A stretch of DNA of 64,000 nucleotides. Origin: Ichthyophis bannanicus. Its lineage: Eukaryota; Chordata; Amphibia; Gymnophiona; Ichthyophiidae. The stretch spans positions 1,232,847,312 to 1,232,911,311 of the forward strand of contig CM066031.1 of assembly GCA_033557465.1 (NCBI GenBank), in the 5' to 3' direction. Both the position numbers and the translations under genes were made by a program. Shown here piece by piece: positions 34,074-44,335 of this stretch; position 1 is the first letter of the stretch, and each line of letters starts with the position of its first letter. Under the pieces are notes generated by a model. That model searched no databases, had not been told where the DNA came from, and saw only the letters and a program-made list of their open reading frames with translations.

Positions 34074-35853
34074 TATAATATTAAGGGGTATGTTTACTAA
34101 ACGGCGCTAACGGCGCAGCTGCAATGTTATTGCGTGATATGTGACGTTTTCGCATGATAATGGCGCATTACTGTGCGAGAACGTCACGTATCACGCGATA
34201 ATGTCTGCGGCGGTGTTAAGGTGCGCAGAGGGTGGAATAAGGCTTCCCAGAGGGCGGAGTAAGGCTCCCCAGGGGCAGAGAGAAGGTGTCAATGGGCGGA
34301 GAGTGAGCGGGGAGAGGCTCCATGCACACTAATGCCGTGAAATGAAGCTCTGAAAATTAGCGCCAGTGAAAACCTTGCGCTAGGCACATTTGCAGGACAG
34401 AGAAACCATTTCAGTCAGCAATGTACAGGAAAGGCAGGGAAACCAAGAGAAGTGATAGTAGTGATACATGTGCAGCAACCAAAAAGGCACAAACCATAAA
34501 TAATGACCCGAACCAAAATTGAAATCCAAAACACCGAGCTGGCCAATAGAACAAATAATGACAAGCGGTAATGAACACAACCTATAACGAGGAAAAAGAA
34601 CGAGCTCACTTTTGGAAGGGTCAATTCACAGTCCCCCCACAAAGTGAATGTGCCAACATAGAAATAATGCTGATGAGGGTGTTCCGTGGTATGTATGGGG
34701 TAGCTTGCCTTTGTGCCTTACACATGTGCAGCAACAGCAGAGTGGGCATGTGGGAAAGGACGCTATGGTGATGGTGTAACTGGGGTACAGGGGGCTGCAT
34801 GCATCACATGCAGTAGGCCAGCTGAGGCACAGTGTGGACTAGGCAGATGCCTACTTGGCACATAGGAATGTAGAAGAGGAAAATCAGCAAGACAGCAACT
34901 GACCAGGGTCCATTATGGCCACGAGTGTGTGTCCCACAGTGTCCCAGGAGACAGTACCCAGCAAGTACCCCAAAGGGCACAGATCATTGGCAGGCGGTGC
35001 CGGGGGGATGTGCTGATGTCCATGTCAGCACCCCTACTCCATATCACGCACCATAGGCAGCCGCCTACCGGCACACTGGAAGGCCTTGGACTGCGCACCA
35101 CCAGCACCACCGGCACAAGGGCATGTCAGCAAGGTGGCGGAGGGGTGCTGGTGGCGGAGGGGGCAGTGGCATCTGCCCACAGCAGACCACAGCCAAGCCC
35201 CTTTTAGGTGGGTGCCGTGTACTGCAACAGACAAGGTCTGTCTGATAGTCATGGTATCCCCAGGGAATGATCTGCCTCTGTGGCAAACGTTTGGTGCAGT
35301 ACACACAGCCAGTGTGTTCAAGGGCGGAAGATCACAGGTTCAAGTCCCAACTGTGGCTCCTGCAAACCATGTCCCTATACTTTACACAGTACTAAACCAT
35401 GGTAATAAAGATGGAACTGTTATTGCAGATTAAATAAATGCCTATATTTTACCCTACAGGGCACAGAACCCATGAACATGTGCAATCCCTAGAGCAGAGT
35501 TTCCCAACTGCAGTCCTGGAGGACCAAACACCATTCACGTTTCATGCTGTCCCTAATAAATATGCTTGTGCTGCATTTGTATGCACCGCTCCCATTGTAT
35601 GCAAATGTATCTCATGCATATTCATTAGGGACAGCATGAAAACCTGAACCGTGTTTGGCCCACCAGGACCGGAGCTGGGAAACTCAGCCCTAGAGCAACA
35701 GCCAACAGGGGCACAAACACCCACACCCACAGGCTCCACTATCCAAAGGCTCATGGAGAGTCAGGCTATTGGGCCCTGCGCGGAGCAGCATCTCCCAATA
35801 CTGGCACCTGCATACCTTAGCAATGCCGCCCTAAACTTGGGAACACGTTATAC

Positions 35854-36394
35854 GAGGAGTGTCCAACCCTGTCCTGGAGAGCCGCAATCTTGGTAGGTTT
35901 TTGGGATAGCCCTAATGAATATGCATGAGATATATATGCATTAGAGATATCGTGCCAACCTGACTGGTGTGTGGCCCTCCAGGACTGGATTTGGAGACCC
36001 CTGCCTTAAACCTCTGTCATTTAATATTGTGAGTGGGCAAGGTACAGATGTCCTAGACATCAAAAGGGTAGATAGAATTTGTCACATCCCTCCTCGATTC
36101 TCACCACCACCAAAAGTTGTCTAATAGACAACATTTTGGTGGTGGTGAGAAGCGAGGAGGAATGTGACAAATTCTATCTACCCTTTTTGATGTCTAGGAC
36201 ATCTGCACCTTGTCCACTCACAATCTTAAATGACAGAGGTGTAAAGCAGGGATTTCCAAACCAGTCCTGGAAGGCCACACACCAGTCAGGTTGGCAGGAT
36301 ATCTCTAATGCATATATATTCATGCATATTCATTAGGGCTATCCCAAAATCCTGCCAGGATTGCGGCCCTCCAGGACAGGGTTGGACACCCCTG
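35854..36394. mobile_element. 541-bp hAT-type palindrome inside copy B
   Basis: Two arms of about 270 bp meet near 36124 and match almost base for base (for example CTAGACATCAAAAGGGTAGA in one arm and its inverse in the other). The outer 150 bp of each arm is itself a degraded hAT foldback. Flanks CGTTATAC (35846-35853) and TGTTACAC (36395-36402) are an 8-bp duplication with two transitions, and copies A and C show the empty site. Confidence 0.8.
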
Positions 36395-37845
36395 TGTTAC
36401 ACATATATCAAAAGGTTGCTATGATTAATGGCTGATAACAAATCCTAAGTTAAAAACAATTTGTTGACAGAGCTGCATCATAGCAACCTTTCTGATATCT
36501 GTGGAGTGTGTTTCAGTTTTGGTTTCTGACAGTGTTTACCACCCCGGGGAGTGACCCCAACAGTATTGTGTACCACAGCCATGCCTGCACTGTGCCCAGG
36601 ACTGGTGTGGTGGCAAGGGCTGCCAAAAATCTTTATATTTGCACAATGCTGACATAGGTGTGGGAGTGTGTGTATATCTATGCAGTGTGTTGTGGCTGCC
36701 TACACCTCACTGAGCCCACACTGCTTGCACTGTTTCTAGTGTTAGCCTGTCAATGTGCATAATGAGGAGCAAGGTACTGTGGGTATGGCCCAGACAGGGT
36801 TACCTGGGCAGGATGCATCTGTACAGGGCAAAGGGCAATGGTTGGGACATTGTAGTGCTCGACCACCACCTGCACAGACAGGGTGGCCACAGCATGTCAT
36901 GCTGGGAGGTCACTTTCACCCTGACTGAGCGGTGACCACGGCATGGCTAGGTTCCCTTATAGTGCTGTACAGTGTTCATCTCAAGTGATATTTATGGGTT
37001 CTTCTTTTTGGGGCCCAATCGCTAACATACCTGCTTGGTGTGTGTGGTTTCTCCAGAAACATGTACTAGCTAGTGGACTGCCTGCAGTTAGCATGTATAT
37101 GGCTGAAACACCTTGCAGGGTGAAGCAGGTGGAGACTGACTGTGCTCTCTGCTGGTGAGTGTCAGATAGGGGAGGGGGACACTGAGCTTTTCCAGGCCTA
37201 CTGCTGTATGTGATGTGTATGGATCTACATTGACCTCCCTGTAGGGGTACCCATTCCCCTCTGTTGCCACCATTGCAGAGATATAGAACGTGGATCTGTT
37301 GGTAGGAGATCCTGTCCCCCCACCCTGACCCACAGGGGGCGGGTTGGGTGGTGCTACATAATCTGCTTTGGGGTCTGAGCACCACCCTTTACTTATAACA
37401 TGTGACCATGGCACTCACACAGGATATGCACTATTCTGGGTGCATCATAGTCCACAAAACCTAGACATGACTGGGAAACACAGATGTATCCTAGATGTGT
37501 CTGCACTGATGGGGACCTGCAGTGCAGTCTATTTCAGCCATCCCATGTGCTGCGGACATGGTGCTGGGCCCGCCCCCCACTTCACCCTCAGGGTGAGCAC
37601 AGGAACCGCATGATGTCACAGTCTGTAGCTACTCTGTGCCAGTAACACACACCGTCAGTTCCCCCTACCAGGCCGTGCTGCTATAGAGGCGCATACCCCA
37701 TCTTGTGATCAGATGTAGGCTGCTGATCTGCATGTGCAGTGCATCATGGGTACGTGTGGGTTTACCCTATCCTGGTAACCACAGCAGACAGTTTGTGTGG
37801 TGACCTGCAGTCTTTCTGTAGCCAGCCAGCAGTGGGTTAGACCCT

Positions 37846-38262
37846 ATAGAGATGTAGCCCACTGGTTACTTTAATGACTGTAGAGGCAGAGGTCATGGAT
37901 TTGATCCCACAGTGGTGCTATTTAAGAGTGCTGTCTGAGGCTTTTCCTTTTCATTTCAATCAGTGCTGCCAGCAGAAACCCCCTCACAGTGCTGGAGCCT
38001 AAGGTGCTTCATAGGCGCCCTATAGGGCACATTATCGGGTGCCTTGGCGGACAGGGCACTTTATAATGTGACCTATGGGGCGCCTTATGAGGCACCTTAG
38101 GTTACGGCACTGTGAGGGGTTTTTTACTGGCAGCACTGATTTAAATTAAAAGAAAATGCCTCAGACAGCCTTTTTAGATTACACCACTGCAGGATCAAAC
38201 CCATGACCTCTGATTCCACTGTCATTGCAGTAACCAGTGGGCTACATCTTTATAGCTGCTAG
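37846..38262. repeat. Subterminal palindrome with tRNA-like heads, copy B
   Basis: About 417 bp, centre near 38054. Each arm starts with GATGTAGCCCACTGGTTAC (A-box-like), passes a GTTTGATCC-type B box, then GCTGTCTGAGGC, GTGCTGCCAGCAGAAAC and GGTGCCTCATAAGGCGCC-like blocks. The two arms are close to identical after inversion. Confidence 0.8.
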
Positions 38263-38499
38263 CCTTGCGCTGGCATGTACTTAGGGTTAATGCATGTTAG
38301 CGTGCCGTGGCACCCACTATTGCGCGATACAGATTCTTGCTACCTTAGGACCGGAACGCCCACTCCTTATATGGCATTCTTCACATTATCGCTGTAACTA
38401 GCACCGGTAACATTAAGACAGTTTAGTAAACATACCCCTAAGTCTTAGGTCAAAATCAATATGTTTTTTTGTAGGGGTTATAATACTGAAATGTTGCTT

Positions 38500-38829
38500 T
38501 CTGCAATTAATGTGTTTTTTTGTGGGACAAGCTATGAAAAGGAAGGCTTATTTGATGCTCTTTCCAGATATTTCTTCTGCATTTGATACTGTGGCCCACC
38601 ATAGTCTTGTTTCCTGTTGAGCATTTTGGATATTGATCGGTACTGTATATCTGTAGTTGGTCATTTTTTTTGCTGAATTGATTGCAATCAGTTTAAGTTG
38701 GCTCCATTATGTATTTCTACTTTTTAATGTACGTTTGGGTGTGCCTCAGGCCTCAGCCCTTTCTTCATTGCTATTTAATATTTACATTATTTGTGTTTTT
38801 TGTATGATCTTTTGTATGACTTGGATATA
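38500..38829 (+). pseudogene. LINE reverse transcriptase fragment (L2/Rex1-like)
   Basis: Translation in shifting frames gives LFPDISSAFDTVAHHSLVS and then GVPQASALSSLLFNIYI, which are the adjacent palm motifs of an L2/Rex1-type RT. The YADD block is not present because a Tc1-type terminus begins at 38830. Confidence 0.65.
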
Positions 38830-38872
38830 CAGTTGTGCTCTACATTATTGGCACCCTTGCATTTTAGGTATG
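38830..38872 (-). mobile_element. Tc1-type terminal inverted repeat
   Basis: TA followed by CAGTTGTGCTCTACATTATT and GGCACCCTTG matches the usual start of Tc1-like elements. Its transposase body is likely the minus-strand relic at 60334-61450, now about 21.5 kb away. Confidence 0.55.
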
Positions 38873-38941
38873 TTGGACCCGATTTTCATCTGAGCAGTTC
38901 TATCTGCTGCATCAGCGCATAGCCTGCCTGCCAACCCTCTA

Positions 38942-38994
38942 ACCTGGATTTTCAATGCCGGGGTCATATGTGGCCCCAGCATTGAAAATCCAGG
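38942..38994. repeat. 53-bp hairpin
   Basis: CCTGGATTTTCAATGCCGGGG and CCCCAGCATTGAAAATCCAGG are inverse with one mismatch, around about 10 bases. Confidence 0.85.
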
Positions 38995-39000
38995 TCTCGC

Positions 39001-39735
39001 TGCACAGACATCTTTTTTTTGTTATATACCTTTGAACATATTATTAAAATATTATGATGACTTACAGTTGGAATATTTCCAATTATTTCTCAAGATATTG
39101 TACTTAACAGGTGGCATTTTCGAAGGCACCTAACTTCCCTAATTACCCATGTAAATGCCTTATCTGGGATTTTCAAAAGGCACCTACAAGGGTAGTGCCC
39201 TTCAAAAATCCCAGATAAGTCCCTAATGCGCTCTGATGCTATACAGTTAGCATCAGGGTGTGTTAGGGGCGTTCCAGGGTGGGGCAGGGGCAGGGGCAAA
39301 GGAAAGGGCTAAATGGGTAACACCGGTTTTTGATGCTACCCGCTTAGCTCCTGTGCCTGAAATATCCTTGCCTATCTTTCAGGCACAGGAGCTAAGCGGG
39401 TAGCATCAAAAATCGGTGTTACCCATTTAGCCCTTTCCTTTGCCCCTGCCCCACCCTGGAACGCCCCTAACACACCCTGATGCTAACTGTATTGCATCAG
39501 AGCGCATTAGGGACTTATCTGGGATTTTTGAAAGGCACTACCCTTGTAGGTGCCTTTTGAAAATCCCAGATAAGGCATTTACATGGGTAATTAGGGAAGT
39601 TAGGTGCCTTCGAAAATGCCACCTGTTATGTACAATATTTTGAGAAATAATTGGAAATATTCCAACTGTAAGTCATCATAATATTTTAATAATATGTTCA
39701 AAGGTATTTAACAAAAAAAAAAGATGTCTGTGCAA
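39001..39735. repeat. 734-bp near-perfect palindrome
   Basis: Starts TGCACAGACATC and ends GATGTCTGTGCA; the centre is near 39368 between TCCTGTGCCTGAAA and TTTCAGGCACAGGA. Arms of about 360 bp differ at only a handful of positions, so the same 67-69 residue frame is read on both strands (39090-39299 minus, 39440-39643 plus), an artefact of symmetry. It ends 10 bp before the Harbinger TIR at 39746. No target duplication found. Confidence 0.92.
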
Positions 39736-39745
39736 CTTAGACATA

Positions 39746-42700
39746 GGGGTGTGTTTACTAAACCGTCCTAATGTGCGCTCTGTAACATTATCGCGCGATA
39801 AGGTACCTTATTGCGCGATAATGTCGCATCTTGCTGCGCACAGGTATCTTATCGCGATAATGCGCGCCGCGGCGAAAACGAGCGATGAAGGCGGGCAAAG
39901 GCTCCCGGAGGGTGGAGGAAGGCTCCCCAGGGGTGGAGAGAAGGGGTCAATGGGTGGAGAGTGGGAGGGGAGAGGCTCCCTGGACACTAACGCTGTGAAA
40001 TCCGAGGCAAAAAATTATGGCCAGAGAAACCCTCGCGTTAGAGCCGATTTAAAGGGAAAAGAAACCATTTCCGTCTGCAATGTACAGCAAAACCAGGGAA
40101 ACCTACAAAAAGTGATATGTGATACATGTGCACGGAACAAAAGGGCAAAGAAACAGTGAAAATGACCTCAACAAAATGAAAAAAAACCATAACCAAGCTG
40201 GCCAATAGTGATATCAATGGGCAACATCAAAACACATGCCCAAAAAAGCTCCAAAAAAAAGAAATGAATTTTGGAAGGGTCTACGCTCTGTCCCCAGACA
40301 AGGTGAATGAGCCCACAGTGAAATTGTCCAGAGCAGGGTTTCCGACCCCATTGGCCAGGTTTCCTATCTCCAGGGACTGTACTGTTTCTGTGGCCACAGT
40401 GTGGTGCAGTGAACACAGCCAGTATGTTCAGGAGCAGAAAGTCACCAGTTCAAGTCCCAGCTGGGGTTCCTGCCAATACAGTCCCCATACTTTAACCACT
40501 ACTAAACCATGAAAGTACAGACACACCTTTATTGCAGAGAACATAAGCATGGTTCCAAGGCCTATATTTTATCCTACAGAGCACAGACACCAGAAACATG
40601 GGCATTACCTAGAGCACATTCCCCCAAATGCAGCCCTGGAGGGCCACAAATCATTCAGGTTTGATGCTGTCTCCAATATAAGGCCATGTCAGCATGGTGG
40701 CGGAGGGGTACTGGTGGTGGAGGGGGCAGTGTCTGCTGCCCACAGCACACCATGGCGGAGCCCTCTTCACGTGGGTGCCGTGCACTGCAATAGACAGGCC
40801 CTGTCTGACGAACAGCCATGGACTCCCCAGGGAATGCACTGTTTCCATGCCAAGATGGTGGTGCAGCACACACAGCCAGTGCCTTCAGGAGCAGAAGGTC
40901 ACAGGTTCAAGCCCCAGCTGGGGCTCCTGCCATCCCAGTCCCCACATTTTACCCACCACAAAAATGTGATAATACAGACAGAACCTTTAGTGCATATAAC
41001 GTAAACATGCCCAAAACATCTACATTTTACCCTACAGAGCACAGACACCAGACACATGCGCATTACCTAGAGCAGAGTCCCCCAAATGCAGTCCTGGAGG
41101 GCCACAAATCATTCACGTATATGCTGTATCTAATAAAGATGTGTGTGCTTCATTTCCATGCGCCGCCTCCATGGTATGCAGATGTATCTCATGCATATTC
41201 ATTAGGGACTGCAGGAAAACATGAACAGTGTTTGGCCCACCAAGACTGGAGTTGTGGACCTCTGCCCTAGAGCAGCGGCCAACAGGAGCAGAAAGAACTG
41301 CACCTACAGGCTCCATTATCGAAAGCCCACAGAGAGGCAGGATATTGGGCCTTGCGTACATCTCACAATACTAATACGTGCATACCTTACCAATGCCACC
41401 ATAAACCTGGGAATATGGTACACATATATCAAAAGGTTGCTATGATTACTGGCAGATAGCAATTCCTAAGTTAAGCACAATATGCTCATTGAGCTGTATC
41501 ATACCAATATCTCTGATGTCTGTGGAGTGTGTTTCAGGTCTGGTTTCTGACAGTGTTCACCACCCTGGGGAGTGACCCCAACAGTATTGCATACCATAGC
41601 CATGCCTGCGCTGTGTGCAGGACTGTTGAGGTGGCCTGGACTGCAAAAGCTCTCTATAGTAGCACAATGCTGGCATAGGTGTGGGAGTGTGTGTCTGTCC
41701 ATCCAGTGTGTGGTGGTTGCAACACCTTACTCAGCCCACACTGTTTGCACTGTGTCCAGTGTTAGCTTGCCATTGTGCATAATGAGGAGCAAGGTACTGT
41801 GGGTATAGCTTGGACAGGGTGGCCTGGGTAGGATGCATGAGCACAGGGCATAGGGCAATGGCTGGGACATTGTAGTGGCCGGCCATCACCTGCACAGACA
41901 GGGTGGCCCCTGCATGTCCTGCTGGGAGATCACTCTCATCCTGACTGAGCAGTCACCATGGCATGGCTAGGTCCCCTATAGTGCTAATAGCATCTCTTTC
42001 AAGTGATATCTATGGGCTGCCTTTTTTGGGGCCTAATCACTAACCTATCTGTTTGGTGGGTGTGCTGACATCCCGGTTTTGGGTGCACACATTTCTTCCA
42101 GTAATATGCACTATGGACTAGCTAGCAGACTGTTTGCAGTTAGTATGTGTGAGGCTGGAACACCTTGCAGGGTGCAGTGGCTGCAGATTCACTGTGCTTG
42201 TTGCTGGAGAATGTCAGATAGTGGTGGTGGGCAGCTGAACATTTCCAGGCCTCCTGTCTGTCTGCTATCACCGTATGGATGCAAATGCATGGACTGCCCT
42301 TTATGTTGTCTGTCCCCCAGCTCAACTGAGGTTGATGGTCCCCTCTACCAGCACCATTGCAATGATGTAGAATGTGGATCTGTTGGTGGGAGATCCTGAT
42401 CTCCAGAGGGCAGTTTGGGTGGTACTACAGAAGCCGCCTATGGGTCCAAAGAGCCGGACTGGCCCGGCCCCCCCGGGTCACATAAATCATGTGGCTATGG
42501 CACCCACACAGGATATGCACTATTCTGGGTGCATCAAAGTGCTCAAGGGCTAAACTTGACTGAGAAATCAAAGATGGACACAGGTGTATTTGGCAGTGTA
42601 GCTGCAAGACCAACCCATCACACACTGGCACTGATGGGGATTCACACCATAGCCTATCTCAGCTAAGCCACGTGCTGTGGACATGGTGCTGGGTGGCCCA

Positions 42701-43638
42701 CCTCACCCTCAGGGTGAGCACAGGACCCGCACAATGTGACAGTCAGTACCTATCTGTGCCAGTAACACACATGCTCAGTACTCCCTACCAGGCTGAGGTG
42801 GTGTGGGTGTGCATACCCCATCCTGTGGTTATCTGTAGACTGCTGATTTGCATGTGCAGTGCATCATGGGTATGTGTGGTTTAACCCTATCCTGCCAACC
42901 ACAGCAGACAGTTCGTGTGGTGTGCTGCAGTCCAACTGTAGGCAGCCACGAGTTTGTTAGCAGCTATGGAGATGTAGCCCACGGGTGACCGCATTGCCTG
43001 TGGAGCCAGAGATCATGGGTTTGATCCCACAGTGGGGTTATGTGATAGGGCTGTCTGAGAATTTTTTTTTTTAAATTTAAATTGGTGCTGCCACCACCAA
43101 CACCCTCAGTGCTGTAGCCTGAAGGTGCCTCCAAAGCGCCCTATAAGGTCCCCCAAAGGGAACATTATAAGGTGCCGTGTTGGACAGTGCACCTTATTAT
43201 GTGTCCTCAGGAGTGCTGCATTGGGGGCATGATGTGGCACCTTAGATTATGCCAATGGGAGGGTGTGTTTGCTGGCAGCAGAATTAAAAACAAAAATCCA
43301 AATGTCTCACAAAGCACTGCTGATATTAAAGGGTAATGTCTCAGGCAGTCATATGCAAAAGCCACAATGTTGCATTGAACCCATGACCCCTGTACCATCA
43401 GGCAATTTGTCAAACAATGTGATACACCTACCTCCACTAGGTCTGTATGCCAGCACACATGCCTAGGATTAACACACAGTAATGTGCTACACCTACCTCC
43501 ATCGTGTCATAATGTGTGGTACATAACCTATTGCGTGAGTTCAATGTTTAGCCCAGAAGGCCCCCTTCCCCCCTCCCCTCATGGCATCCTGCACATCATT
43601 GCTGGATTCACATTAAGATGGATTAATGAACATACCCC
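39746..43638 (+). mobile_element. Non-autonomous Harbinger-like unit C, 3893 bp
   Basis: Has the module order of A and B: left TIR with TTATCGCGCGATAA-type palindromes, tRNA-like modules at 40401-40458 and 40858-40915, shared foldback 41075-41275, TTGCTATGAT hairpin 41430-41515, subterminal tRNA-like pair 42973-43030 (plus) and 43375-43435 (minus), and an end AATGAACATACCCC. ATA flanks both ends, but the same left ATA also matches the end at 60330. Confidence 0.65.
40401..40915 (+). repeat. Two tRNA-like modules in copy C
   Basis: At 40401-40458 and 40858-40915: GTGGTGCAG plus AGTTCAAGTCCC, and GTGGTGCAG plus GGTTCAAGCCCC. The unit including its flanks seems duplicated here, while A and B have one each (30257-30313, 35292-35348). 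Confidence 0.55.
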
Positions 43639-43640
43639 AT

Positions 43641-43996
43641 AGGCACACACAACTCCATATCACCAGGGTGAGTGACAGCCCACGTTGATGGGTCTCAGGG
43701 CTCCTGGGGATAGGGAGAATGTATTCAACTGTCTAGGCACACACAACCATATCACCAGGGTGAGTGACAGCCCACTTTGATGGGCTCTCAGGGCTCCTGG
43801 GGATAGGGAGAATGTATAGAACTGTCTAGGCACACAGAACCATATCACCAGGGTGAGTGATAGCCCACTTTGATGGGCTCTCAGGACTCCTGGGGATAGG
43901 GAGAATGTATAAAACTGTCTAGGCACACAGAACCATATCACCAGGGTAAGTGACAGCACACGTTGATGGGCTCTCAGGACTCCTTGGTGTAACTGT
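43641..43996 (-). repeat. 93-bp satellite array, minus orientation
   Basis: AGGCACACA recurs at 43641, 43735, 43828 and 43921, a period of 93-94 bp, about four copies. It is the inverse of the array at 45541-45930 and begins directly at the copy C terminus. Confidence 0.92.
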
Positions 43997-44319
43997 TTAG
44001 CCAGTCATTGCTATATGAAAATGCATAGCACACCGGTTCCAACAGTACCCTAGGGACCAGTGGTGGTGGGTTGAAGACCCAAGTGTGTAAACAACAAGGA
44101 AAACGTCTAATTTTGTTTTAAATGTCAGACACATCAGTGCAATGTCTGTCTGCATCATAGATCTGTATAAATATTGTTGGCGACACCATACCCTGTGCGG
44201 CAAAAAGATGCACGCGGCGCGGCACAACTGTGCGCTTGTGTTGTGGTGCGCATGCGCTGGTGGTGTGCTGCGCATGCACGCGTATTGCGTCATGCGTGCG
44301 TTCCTCATTGGTGATAGTG
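43997..44319. other. 3' flank of the SANT/Myb gene
   Basis: No repeat or frame of note, apart from GC-rich TGCGCATGC-like motifs at 44230-44300. Confidence 0.4.
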
Positions 44320-44325
44320 TTTATT
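44320..44325 (-). terminator. Poly(A) signal of the SANT/Myb gene
   Basis: TTTATT on the plus strand, AATAAA on the minus strand, about 10 bases after the stop codon. Confidence 0.7.
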
Positions 44326-44335
44326 GCACCTGCAG

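Larger units (their letters stand above)
34085..38438 (+). mobile_element. PIF/Harbinger-like non-autonomous element B, 4354 bp
   Basis: Same TIRs as A, flanked by TAA at 34082-34084 and 38439-38441. Modules follow the order of copy A without the LTR-like insert: tRNA-like module (35292-35348), shared foldback (35490-35695), a 541-bp hAT palindrome (35854-36394), TTGCTATGAT hairpin (36410-36490) and the subterminal palindrome (37846-38262). Confidence 0.85.

Noticed and set aside
39090..39643. Near-identical small proteins on opposite strands
   Set aside because: A mirror artefact of the palindrome; no motif or expression signal.
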